DNA from: Pseudomonadota bacterium
GTDB lineage: Bacteria > Pseudomonadota > Alphaproteobacteria > Rhizobiales > Rhizobiaceae
Reading direction: 5' to 3'
Assembly: GCA_023428515.1 (NCBI GenBank)
Contig: JAEYXI010000466.1
Span: 1 to 6,932, forward strand
DNA length: 6,932 bases
A program made the position numbers and the translations under genes. This document shows, one piece after another, positions 1 through 5,774 of this stretch. The notes beneath the pieces were generated by a model, which was given only the letters and a program-made list of their open reading frames with translations, was not told where the DNA came from and ran no database searches. How positions within the stretch are numbered: the first letter of the stretch is position 1; every line of letters begins with the position of its first letter.

Positions 1-17
1 TCCGGTTCCGTTTTATT

Positions 18-53
18 GGGGGGGGCGGTGGGGGGGTCACCGCCCGCCCTTTT
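18..53 (+). promoter_or_regulatory. G-rich intercistronic hairpin upstream of choW
   Basis: Positions 23-30 (GGGCGGTG) are the exact reverse complement of 38-45 (CACCGCCC), with a 7-base G-rich loop. Further G:C pairs outside one mismatch lengthen the stem (bases 19-21 with 47-49). The right arm is followed by TTTT at 50-53, so it resembles a Rho-independent terminator or an mRNA-stabilising 3' hairpin. It lies about 40 bases before the choW ribosome binding site. In binding-protein-dependent ABC operons, a hairpin between the binding-protein gene and the permease gene commonly lowers downstream expression or protects the upstream message. That role is inferred, because the upstream gene lies outside the window. 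Confidence 0.5.
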
Positions 54-93
54 CGCAGGCCGGATCGTGATTCCGGCCGCGAACACAGACTGC

Positions 94-101
94 AGGAGGG
101 G
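94..101 (+). promoter_or_regulatory. Strong Shine-Dalgarno for choW, supports a GTG start
   Basis: AGGAGGGG lies 5 bases before the GTG at 107. It is the best ribosome binding site seen in the window and decides the choW start. Confidence 0.75.
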
Positions 102-106
102 ACATC

Positions 107-955
107 GTGGATCCGATATCCGAACTCATCAGAAGCGCGAAGATCCCGATCGGCCGATGGGGAAAGGCCTTTTTCGACTTCCTGACGACGAATTTCGAAT
201 GGTTCTTCGACTCGATCGCAGACGCCGTCACCTTCGTGCTCGACGGGCTGGTCGACCTTTTGCTGATGGTCTATCCGGTGGTGCTGGTAGCAGCGATCGC
301 GGCGCTTGCCTGGTGGCTGCAGAAATCCTGGAAACTGGCGCTCGGCGTGGCGCTCGGGCTGCTCTTCATCATCAACCAGGGATTGTGGAAGGAAACGGTC
401 GAAACGCTGGTGCTGGTGGTCGCGGCGGCCGCCGCCTCGATGGCGATCGGCGTGCCGATCGGCATATGGGCGGCGCACAGCGAGCGCGGCTACCGCTGGC
501 TGCAGCCGATCCTCGACCTGATGCAGACCATGCCGACCTTCGTCTACCTGATCCCGGTGCTGATCTTGTTCGGGCTGGGCATCGCGCCGGGCCTGATCGT
601 CACCGTGATCTTCGCATCGCCCGCGCCGATCCGCCTGACCTATCTCGGCATCACCTCGGTGCCGAAGCCGATGATCGAGGCCGGCGAGGCGTTCGGCGCA
701 ACCAAGCGCCAGCTCCTGTGGAAAGTCGAGTTGCCGGCCGCCCTGCCGACCATCATGGCGGGGCTCACCCAGTGCATCATGCTCTGCCTGTCGATGGTAG
801 TGATCGCCGCGCTGATCGGCGCCGACGGGCTCGGCAAGCCCGTGGTCAGGGCGCTCAACTCGGTCAACATCCCGCTCGGGCTTGAAGCCGGTCTCGCCAT
901 CGTCGTGCTTGCCATCATCCTCGACCGTATCAGCCGCATCGGAGCCACCAAATGA
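107..955 (+). CDS. choW: Choline/betaine ABC transporter permease ChoW
   Basis: This is the inner-membrane permease of a type I ABC importer for choline or related quaternary amines, in the ProW/OpuAB family. The 282-residue product starts at GTG behind a strong Shine-Dalgarno. After an amphipathic N-terminus with aromatic residues (about 20-40) it has hydrophobic segments near residues 48-70, 76-90, 98-122, 142-172, 218-240 and 258-272. The cytoplasmic EAA loop that docks on the ATPase is clear at 191-214: EAGEAF, a conserved Gly at 198, then ELPAALP at 208-214. Length and N-terminal layout match the choXWV permease group better than the longer E. coli ProW. The stop overlaps the choV start (ATGA), indicating translational coupling. 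The binding protein ChoX would be expected just upstream, outside the window. Choline over betaine or proline is inferred from overall resemblance and the nearby betC; the transporter assignment itself is firm. Confidence 0.85.
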   Translation: MDPISELIRSAKIPIGRWGKAFFDFLTTNFEWFFDSIADAVTFVLDGLVDLLLMVYPVVLVAAIAALAWWLQKSWKLALGVALGLLFIINQGLWKETVETLVLVVAAAAASMAIGVPIGIWAAHSERGYRWLQPILDLMQTMPTFVYLIPVLILFGLGIAPGLIVTVIFASPAPIRLTYLGITSVPKPMIEAGEAFGATKRQLLWKVELPAALPTIMAGLTQCIMLCLSMVVIAALIGADGLGKPVVRALNSVNIPLGLEAGLAIVVLAIILDRISRIGATK

Positions 956-2133
956 ACGCGGCGGTCGAATTCAGGGATGTCGACATCGTCTTCGGAGCCG
1001 CGCAGCAAGCTGCGCTCGCGATGATCGACAAGGGCGCCACGCGGCAGGAAATCCTCGAGAAGACCGGCGCAGTGCTCGGCTGCGCAGGCGCCAACCTTAC
1101 GGTGCACGAGGGCGAGATCTCGGTGCTGATGGGTCTCTCGGGCTCGGGCAAGTCGACGCTGCTGCGCGCCGTCAACCGGCTGAACGTTCCGGCGCGCGGC
1201 AACGTCTTCGTCAAGGCGGGCGACAAGACGGTCGACGTCGCCAATTGCGACGCCGAGACATTGCGCGGCATCAGGCAGCACAATGTCGCGATGGTGTTCC
1301 AGCAGTTCGCACTGCTGCCCTGGCGCACCGTCGAGCAGAATGTCGGGCTCGGGCTGGAACTCGCCGGCGTGGCGGATGCGGAGCGCAAGGCCAAGGTCGA
1401 CCAGCAGCTGAAGCTCGTCGGCCTCGACCAGTGGGCGAAGAAATACGCGCATGAGCTGTCCGGCGGCATGCAGCAGCGCGTCGGCCTGGCGCGCGCCTTT
1501 GCCACCGAAGCGCCGATCCTCCTGATGGACGAGCCGTTCTCCGCACTCGATCCTTTGATCCGCACCAAGCTGCAGGATGAGTTGCTGCAGCTTCAGGCGC
1601 GGCTCAAGAAGACGATCATCTTCGTCAGCCACGACCTCGAGGAGGCGCTGAAGATCGGCAGCCACATCACGATCATGGAAGGCGGGCGCATCGTGCAGAC
1701 CGGCGCGCCCGAAGACATCGTGCTGCGCCCCGCCAACGACTACGTGCGCGACTTCATCGCCAATGTGAACCCGCTGTCGGTGCTGACCGCATGGAACGTC
1801 ATGCGCGACCGGCGCGACCTCGAACCGGCAGGCGAGGGCTGGCTATGGCTCGACCGCCGCCAGACGACGCGCTTCAAGATCGACGGGCAGGGGCTGGTCG
1901 TGGCGGCCGAACGCGACGGCAAGCCGTCCGTCTGGATATCGTGCGACGACATCGAGGACATCCAGATTTCCGAGCCGACCGTGTTCTGGGCACGGCCCGG
2001 CACTTCGCTCAAGACGGTGATGCTTGCAATGCACCGCTCGCAGACCTCGCCGGTTGCGCTGTTCGACGACCAGTCGCGCTTCGTCGGCTCGATCGGGGTG
2101 AGGGATGTGCTGTCGGCGGTGCTTAGGAGATAG
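952..2133 (+). CDS. choV: Choline/betaine ABC transporter ATP-binding protein ChoV
   Basis: This is the cytoplasmic ATPase that powers the ChoW importer. The 393-residue protein has all nucleotide-binding motifs: Walker A GLSGSGKST (61-69), Q-loop VFQQ (115-118), signature LSGGMQQR (169-176), Walker B ILLMDEP (189-195), D-loop SALD (197-200) and switch His227. The long segment before Walker A (residues 16-45), carrying an inserted helix, is typical of the ProV/OpuAA/ChoV subfamily. Residues from about 276 form a C-terminal regulatory region: 342-390 resembles a CBS repeat, while the part before it is a poor CBS match. The ATG overlaps the choW stop by 4 bases, and GGAG at 941-944 sits 7 bases upstream, inside choW. 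The start MNAAVEFRDVDIVFG resembles the choXWV ATPase group as I recall it. Substrate is likely choline, with glycine betaine or proline betaine as alternatives. Confidence 0.85.
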   Translation: MNAAVEFRDVDIVFGAAQQAALAMIDKGATRQEILEKTGAVLGCAGANLTVHEGEISVLMGLSGSGKSTLLRAVNRLNVPARGNVFVKAGDKTVDVANCDAETLRGIRQHNVAMVFQQFALLPWRTVEQNVGLGLELAGVADAERKAKVDQQLKLVGLDQWAKKYAHELSGGMQQRVGLARAFATEAPILLMDEPFSALDPLIRTKLQDELLQLQARLKKTIIFVSHDLEEALKIGSHITIMEGGRIVQTGAPEDIVLRPANDYVRDFIANVNPLSVLTAWNVMRDRRDLEPAGEGWLWLDRRQTTRFKIDGQGLVVAAERDGKPSVWISCDDIEDIQISEPTVFWARPGTSLKTVMLAMHRSQTSPVALFDDQSRFVGSIGVRDVLSAVLRR

Positions 2134-2139
2134 TCAGGT

Positions 2140-2159
2140 GGCCGTACGGACGGCTCTTT
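2140..2159 (+). terminator. Possible weak Rho-independent terminator after choV
   Basis: GCCGT (2141-2145) and ACGGC (2150-2154) pair around a 4-base ACGG loop, with an extra G:T pair at the base, followed by TCTTT (2155-2159). It starts 7 bases after the choV stop. The stem is short and the T-run is interrupted, so termination may be partial and the downstream kinase gene could receive read-through. Confidence 0.35.
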
Positions 2160-2212
2160 GACGCAAAACGGCGGAAGGGGTAGGGCAGGTCCGACCGACG
2201 AGATTCAGACTT

Positions 2213-2761
2213 ATGCCTTCGACAGCCCGCCCCGCCCTATTCATCATCACCGGCGCCATGGCCGCCGGCAAGTCGACTGTCGCCGAAGCGCTGGCGCGCC
2301 GGCTGCCGAAGTCGGTGCATCTGCGCGGCGACGTGTTCCGCAAGATGATCGTGAACGGCGCGGCGGAGATGGGGCCTGTCCTGTCGCAGGAAGCGATCAA
2401 GCAACTCGCGTTGCGCCGCAATCTCGCCTGCGTTGCGGCCAGGGCCTACATGCAGGCCGGGTTCTCGGTCGTCTACCAGGACATTCTGATCGGTGAGGCG
2501 TTGCAGCATGCGGCCGACGATCTTGCCGACCTGTCACCGGTTGTGGTGGTGCTGGCACCACGCGTCGAGGTTCTTGCCAGCCGCGACGAGCAGCGCAAGA
2601 AGAGCGGATACCATGGTGGGTTTCCGCCGGACATACTGGCACGCGCGTTGCAGGATGAGACGCCGCGTATCGGCTTGTGGATCGACAGTTCGGACATGAG
2701 CGTCGATGCGGTGGTGGATAGCATCCTCGGGAGTCGGATCGCCGCCGCCGATTCGGCTTGA
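2213..2761 (+). CDS. Small P-loop kinase-like protein (AAA_33 type)
   Basis: This is a 182-residue cytoplasmic nucleotide-binding protein that probably phosphorylates a small molecule; the substrate is unknown. The first strand ALFIITG leads into Walker A GAMAAGKST (14-22). HLRGDVFRKMI (36-46) places an acidic residue, Asp40, where related kinases bind magnesium or substrate. A second strand ends in VVYQD (86-90), and SRDEQRKKSGY (123-133) is a basic lid-like segment. The C-terminal RIGLWIDSSDMSVDAV stretch is typical of small P-loop phosphotransferases annotated as AAA family ATPase or chloramphenicol-phosphotransferase-like. The ATG at 2213 has only a weak upstream GAG, but the next in-frame ATG falls inside Walker A, so a later start is impossible. 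It lies 79 bases after choV, beyond a weak terminator, and 40 bases before the DUF1810 gene. No antitoxin-like partner is seen, so a zeta-toxin role is unsupported. Confidence 0.8.
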   Translation: MPSTARPALFIITGAMAAGKSTVAEALARRLPKSVHLRGDVFRKMIVNGAAEMGPVLSQEAIKQLALRRNLACVAARAYMQAGFSVVYQDILIGEALQHAADDLADLSPVVVVLAPRVEVLASRDEQRKKSGYHGGFPPDILARALQDETPRIGLWIDSSDMSVDAVVDSILGSRIAAADSA

Positions 2762-2791
2762 TGGCCGACCAGGCCCGGGTGGCTTCCGATT

Positions 2792-2795
2792 GGAG
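2792..2795 (+). promoter_or_regulatory. Shine-Dalgarno for the DUF1810 gene
   Basis: GGAG sits 6 bases before the ATG at 2802 and supports that start over the ATG at 2761 that overlaps the kinase stop in another frame. Confidence 0.6.
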
Positions 2796-2801
2796 CTCTG
2801 A

Positions 2802-3230
2802 ATGGCAGAAGACTTCGATCTCGACCGCTTCATCCGGGCGCAGGAGCCGGTGATCACACAAGTCCGCGCCGAGCTGAAGGCCGGCAGCAAGGCCACGCAC
2901 TGGATGTGGTTCGTGTTTCCGCAGCTTGCAGGGCTGGGCTTCAGCCAGCGCGCGCAGTTCTACGGAATCGCTTCGCTGGAGGAGGCGCGAGCCTATCTCG
3001 CGCATCCCCTGCTCAGCCAGCGCCTCCTCGAATGCACCGGCCTGGTCAACGCGGTCGAAGGCCGGACGGCGCATGACATATTCGGCAGCCCGGACGACAT
3101 GAAGTTCCGCTCGTCGATGACGCTGTTTGCACTGGCCGACCCGGGCGCGCCGGCGTTCGGCACGGCTCTCGAAGGATATTTCGAGGGCCGCAGGGACCGG
3201 CGCACGCTTGAACTGCTCGGTATGGATTGA
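2802..3230 (+). CDS. DUF1810 family protein
   Basis: The 142-residue soluble protein is recognised as DUF1810 (COG5579 as I recall) from family-defining blocks: FIRAQEP (10-16), HWMWFVFPQLAGLG (33-46), YGIASLEEARAYLAHPLL (54-71) and IFGSPDDMKFRSSMTLF (93-109). Its length equals that of a complete single-domain family member. There is no signal peptide or membrane segment, so it should be cytoplasmic. To my knowledge the biochemical function is not established. The conserved His, Trp, Asp and Lys-Phe-Arg-Ser residues suggest a polar ligand pocket, which is an inference. It follows the P-loop kinase gene by 40 bases on the same strand and may be co-transcribed with it. Its stop is only 6 bases from the convergent stop of the next gene, with no terminator between. 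Confidence 0.9.
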   Translation: MAEDFDLDRFIRAQEPVITQVRAELKAGSKATHWMWFVFPQLAGLGFSQRAQFYGIASLEEARAYLAHPLLSQRLLECTGLVNAVEGRTAHDIFGSPDDMKFRSSMTLFALADPGAPAFGTALEGYFEGRRDRRTLELLGMD

Positions 3231-3236
3231 ACACTT

Positions 3237-3752
3237 TCAGTCGGCGGGACCGAGGCCGGTGTCGAAGGCGGCTTCGATCTGAGCGGCGTAGGGCGTGACG
3301 GCTTTCGCATATACGGCGCCTTCGGCCCGCAACAACTGGATCTCGGCGATCTTCTCCTCGAAGAGCGCGCGCACTTCCGTCCGGTCTTCGGCCGACAGAT
3401 GGGACATGGAATCGATCGCCTGCAGCGCCCCGCTCAACCGAGCGGAAAAGACATCGTTCGGAATCGTCGCGAGATAGCCGCGGAAGACCGCGCCGACAGC
3501 CTCCTTCCACTCCTGCCGATCGAAGCCCGCAGCCTTGATCCGGCCGTTGAACGCCTCGTCCTCGTCGAAGATGCGATCGGCCTCCTCCTCGTCATAGGCA
3601 AAGTCGCCGAGTTCGGACGACAGCTCGGCGAGAAGCGCCGAAACCTTGCCCGCCTCGTCGGGGGTGAGGCTGGCGGCCGGAAAGGTCAGGCCAAGGGCGA
3701 TGCCGATGCCGGCGACGGCCGCGATCAGGCTTTGGCAAAGCAGCCTCTTCAC
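3237..3752 (-). CDS. Exported acidic helical protein, function unknown
   Basis: I do not recognise a named family. The 171-residue product begins with a signal peptide: basic MKR, a hydrophobic core at about residues 9-25, and a probable cleavage near residues 26-28 (PAAS). The mature part is predicted to be largely helical and notably acidic, with a cluster at 53-68 (DEEEADR, then FDEDEAF). There is no transmembrane segment after the signal and no Cys in the mature part, so it is probably periplasmic. The GTG at 3752 is chosen because it overlaps the upstream lipoprotein stop as GTGA and has AGGAG (3761-3765) 8 bases upstream. The longer alternative, GTG at 3761, would have the Shine-Dalgarno touching the start codon and would add only three residues. 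The overlap indicates translational coupling with the lipoprotein, so the two probably act in the same envelope process. Confidence 0.75.
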   Translation of the reverse strand: MKRLLCQSLIAAVAGIGIALGLTFPAASLTPDEAGKVSALLAELSSELGDFAYDEEEADRIFDEDEAFNGRIKAAGFDRQEWKEAVGAVFRGYLATIPNDVFSARLSGALQAIDSMSHLSAEDRTEVRALFEEKIAEIQLLRAEGAVYAKAVTPYAAQIEAAFDTGLGPAD

Positions 3753-4105
3753 GAGAAGCACTCCTCTTCCATCGTGCTGCGGGCGTCGTTGCGGGCCTTC
3801 GCCTGCACGAGCGATCCGCCCATGGAAACGGCCTGGCCGGCGATTGCCCCGCCGCGCCCGCCGAAACCGGCGACGCCGCCGACCATCGAAAGGGCGCCGC
3901 CGAGCATCGCGGCGTTGGTGGCCTGCTGCTGCATCTTGCGCGCCGCATCGGCACAGCGGTCGGCCGATGCATATTGGGCCTTTGGTGCAGTCTGCTGCGC
4001 CTTGGACTTCGCGCCCGGCGGGGTCGCAACGCTGGTGGTTTCATTGCCGGTGGTCTGGCTGCATGCGGCGAGCGCGCCGCATAGCAGGACTACTATCAAT
4101 CTCAT
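3749..4105 (-). CDS. Small glycine-rich lipoprotein, function unknown
   Basis: The 118-residue protein starts MRLIVVLLCGALAAC and has a classic type II signal peptide with lipobox LAAC, so Cys15 should be lipidated. Ser at mature position +2 would favour the outer membrane under the E. coli rule. A Thr/Ala/Lys/Gln-rich linker (16-48) leads to a helix around RCADAARKMQQQATNAAM, then a glycine-rich stretch (about 68-98) with small residues spaced as in glycine-zipper segments. Two further cysteines, Cys51 and Cys116, could form a disulfide. The ATG at 4105 is preferred over the one at 4111 because GAGGA (4112-4116) lies 6 bases from the former and directly abuts the latter; the choice adds only two residues. 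The gene ends in a GTGA overlap with the exported-protein gene. The nearest upstream gene on this strand is the AraC-type regulator, 178 bases away. Confidence 0.8.
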   Translation of the reverse strand: MRLIVVLLCGALAACSQTTGNETTSVATPPGAKSKAQQTAPKAQYASADRCADAARKMQQQATNAAMLGGALSMVGGVAGFGGRGGAIAGQAVSMGGSLVQAKARNDARSTMEEECFS

Positions 4106-4111
4106 CGTCAT

Positions 4112-4116
4112 TCCTC
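4112..4116 (-). promoter_or_regulatory. Shine-Dalgarno that selects the lipoprotein start
   Basis: GAGGA on the minus strand is 6 bases from the ATG at 4105 and 0 bases from the ATG at 4111, so initiation at 4105 is favoured. Confidence 0.6.
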
Positions 4117-4241
4117 GATTCGGGATTGCGGCCTGCGGAAGTCGCGATGCCGCCAATGGCAAGCCGGCTCCCCGCGCCATTCGGCGCGAGGCAGCTTGTG
4201 TCGGCGATCTACGACGGAGGTCGAGGGACGGTCTTGGCGCT

Positions 4242-4269
4242 AGGCGAACGGATGCGGGGTCAGGCGAAC
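4242..4269. repeat. Direct repeat AGGCGAAC, 20-base period
   Basis: The octamer AGGCGAAC occurs at 4242-4249 and again at 4262-4269, so the copies are 20 bases apart, close to two helical turns. It lies between the AraC-type gene and the lipoprotein gene. The spacing resembles half-sites of AraC-family operators, but an eight-base repeat in GC-rich DNA can occur by chance. Confidence 0.3.
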
Positions 4270-4283
4270 TCGTTTGAAGCGGA

Positions 4284-5231
4284 CTACTGCAGCTTGTGCA
4301 GGGCGGCCGCCTTGACGTCGCTTGGCGTTGCGCCGAACCGGCTGCGGAAGGCCTTGTTGAAATGCGAGAGGTCGCCGAAGCCGCAATCGAAGGCGATTGC
4401 CGAGATCGTGCTGCCACCGCCCGTCTCCAGCGTGCTGCGGGCGAGTTCGAGCCGCGCGTCGCGCAGGAAATTACCGAAGGTCGTACCCTCGCGCTCGAAC
4501 AGGCGCTGGATGTAGCGCGGCGTGACGCCCTGCCGGCGCGCCACGGCCGCGATGCCGAGATCGGGATCGGTGAGATGGCGCTCCATGTCCTGCTTGACCA
4601 GCGCGAGACGTGCGCCGCCAATGCCGGGGCGATCGGGTTGAGAGTGGTCTTCGCCTGCCCCGAATGCGTGGGCGACGAGCTGGTAGAGGTGGTCGCCGGC
4701 AAGCTCGGCGCCCCTGCTATCCAGCGAAGCGTCGGCGAGCAGCAGATCGGCATAGCCGGCGACGAGCGATGCGCCGGGCCTGGCGGCCGGGATGTGATGG
4801 ATGGCGCGGCTTCGGATTGTTGGCGCGATGTCGCCCATCTTGCGTTCGTCCAGCACGATCGCCAGCAGCCGGGTTTGCGGCATGGTGAAGGATTGCCTGA
4901 GGCTCTCATTGACGATGACGATGTCGCCCCTGGACACGCCGAGGCCGCGCCCGCCCTTCACGTCAACGTCGTAATCGGCCTCGTGGATGGTGAGCATGTA
5001 GTTGCTGCGGCCGTCGGAGGTCAGTTCGCGCGTCCGTTCGCCATGCACTGCTGAATAACGCGCGGAGCCGACCACCGTGCCGTTTCCGAGCGGACGGCAG
5101 GCGAGGTCGAACTCGAAATCCTCTTCATCTTGCGGCGTGAACTGCAGTCCGGCCACGCAGCGCGCCACGAAATCATGCAGGAAGGGCAGCCTGTCGCGCG
5201 CAGGCACGTCACGGTTGGAAAGCTTGAGCAT
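4284..5231 (-). CDS. AraC-family transcriptional regulator
   Basis: The 315-residue DNA-binding regulator has an N-terminal effector/dimerisation region (about 1-195) of the cupin-like AraC_binding_2 type, as in FeaR-like regulators, and a C-terminal AraC DNA-binding domain (about 207-312). The domain's two helix-turn-helix units are visible: IAAVARRQGVTPRYIQRLFE (227-246), and ISAIAFDCGFGDLSHFNKAF (276-295) followed by the family-typical FRSRFGATPSDV. The ATG at 5231 has only a weak GAAG about 8 bases upstream. Its target and ligand are unknown. It could act on itself, on the downstream lipoprotein unit on the same strand, or on genes outside the window. It lacks the DJ-1/PfpI-like N-terminal domain of the betaine regulators GbdR and CdhR, so a choline-catabolic role should not be assumed from proximity to betC. 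Confidence 0.9.
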   Translation of the reverse strand: MLKLSNRDVPARDRLPFLHDFVARCVAGLQFTPQDEEDFEFDLACRPLGNGTVVGSARYSAVHGERTRELTSDGRSNYMLTIHEADYDVDVKGGRGLGVSRGDIVIVNESLRQSFTMPQTRLLAIVLDERKMGDIAPTIRSRAIHHIPAARPGASLVAGYADLLLADASLDSRGAELAGDHLYQLVAHAFGAGEDHSQPDRPGIGGARLALVKQDMERHLTDPDLGIAAVARRQGVTPRYIQRLFEREGTTFGNFLRDARLELARSTLETGGGSTISAIAFDCGFGDLSHFNKAFRSRFGATPSDVKAAALHKLQ

Positions 5232-5467
5232 GCAATTACTTCGCGGCGCTTGCCACAGGGAGGGTGGCGGTTGGCAGGCTAATGCTGCCGGCGGCGGGAA
5301 AAATCATGCGATGCTCCGTGCGAATGCGGAGGGCACTCTGCTGGCCGAGCGTATCGAATGGATGACGCTTCGCGTGCCGCGTGTAACGGCGCAGAACAAG
5401 GTTGCGATGGTGGATTGCGCCACATTGTCGTGCCAGAATGCGCGCGACAGCCGATGCGAGTCCGCCG
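5232..5467. other. Divergent intergenic region between the AraC-type gene and clpS2
   Basis: These 236 bases should hold promoters for both neighbours, but I could not identify convincing -35/-10 pairs. Two short inverted repeats are visible: GCCAC (5252-5256) with GTGGC (5264-5268), which would lie in the 5' leader of the AraC-type gene, and CTCCG (5314-5318) with CGGAG (5327-5331). A competing TGCCA/TGGCA pair (5251-5255 with 5272-5276) overlaps the first. The clpS2 frame stays open back to an ATG at 5402, so part of this region could be coding if the longer start is used. Confidence 0.4.
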
Positions 5468-5773
5468 ATGTCCGACCAAATCACCAAGCCCCGCGTAAAG
5501 CCGACGCTCAAGACCGAGAAGCCGAAGCTTCACAAGGTCATACTGATCAACGACGATTTCACGCCGCGCGAATTCGTCGTGACGGTGCTGAAGGCCGAGT
5601 TCCATGTCGGCGAGGATCTGGCGCAGAAGATCATGATCACGGCGCACCGGCGCGGCGTCTGCGTGGTCGCGGTGTTTACCAAGGACGTCGCGGAAACCAA
5701 GGCCACCCGCGCCACCGACGCCGGCAAGGCCAAGGGCTATCCGCTGATGTTCACCACCGAGCCGGAAGAATAG
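5468..5773 (+). CDS. clpS2: ATP-dependent Clp protease adaptor ClpS (ClpS2-type)
   Basis: This is the N-degron adaptor that binds the ClpA N-domain and delivers proteins with destabilising N-terminal residues to ClpAP. The 101-residue protein has a basic, Pro-rich flexible N-terminal extension (1-21) and the ClpS core. The signature INDDFTP (27-33) contains Asn28 and Asp29, equivalent to E. coli Asn34 and Asp35, which grip the substrate alpha-amino group; His60 matches His66. VFTKDVAETKAT (69-80) is the ClpA-contact region and TTEPEE is the tail. The usual Met40 is Arg34 here and Val65 is Ala59, while Met62 and Leu99 are kept. These changes resemble the ClpS2 paralogue of rhizobia and agrobacteria, from memory. 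The ATG at 5468 gives a family-typical N-terminus (MSDQ); an in-frame ATG at 5402 would add 22 residues without family character. Neither has a strong Shine-Dalgarno. It is monocistronic here. Confidence 0.88.
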   Translation: MSDQITKPRVKPTLKTEKPKLHKVILINDDFTPREFVVTVLKAEFHVGEDLAQKIMITAHRRGVCVVAVFTKDVAETKATRATDAGKAKGYPLMFTTEPEE

Positions 5774-5774
5774 C

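Noticed and set aside
640..1665. Long minus-strand open frame of 341 residues opposite choW/choV
   Set aside because: It is antisense to two well-recognised transporter genes, has no family motifs, and is explained by GC-rich third positions keeping the opposite frame open.
2761..2853. 30-codon frame whose ATG overlaps the kinase TGA (TGATG)
   Set aside because: It has no Shine-Dalgarno of its own, no recognisable content, and overlaps the DUF1810 gene in another frame; the overlap looks coincidental.
2213..3230. Zeta-type toxin-antitoxin module
   Set aside because: The kinase has a Walker A motif like zeta toxins, but the neighbour is a 142-residue DUF1810 protein located downstream, not a small epsilon-like antitoxin.
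4173..4188. Inverted repeat CGCGCC-ATTC-GGCGCG as a terminator for the AraC-type gene
   Set aside because: The 6-base-pair stem has no T-run on either strand, and such GC-rich palindromes are common at this base composition.
3399..4277. Long plus-strand open frame of 292 residues
   Set aside because: It lies opposite the lipoprotein and exported-protein genes, which have signal peptides, lipobox and good ribosome binding sites. The plus-strand product is low-complexity Arg/Ala/Pro-rich.
4112..4909. Extension of the lipoprotein frame upstream to 4909
   Set aside because: The frame stays open but runs antiparallel to no gene and out of frame through the AraC-type coding region. The signal peptide with lipobox and the Shine-Dalgarno place the true start at 4105.
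4296..5054. Plus-strand open frame of 252 residues
   Set aside because: It is a shadow of the AraC-type regulator, whose two helix-turn-helix units are unambiguous on the minus strand.
4284..5231. Regulator as GbdR/CdhR-like choline or betaine activator
   Set aside because: Those regulators have a DJ-1/PfpI-like N-terminal domain. This one has a cupin-like AraC_binding_2 N-terminus, so proximity to betC is not enough.
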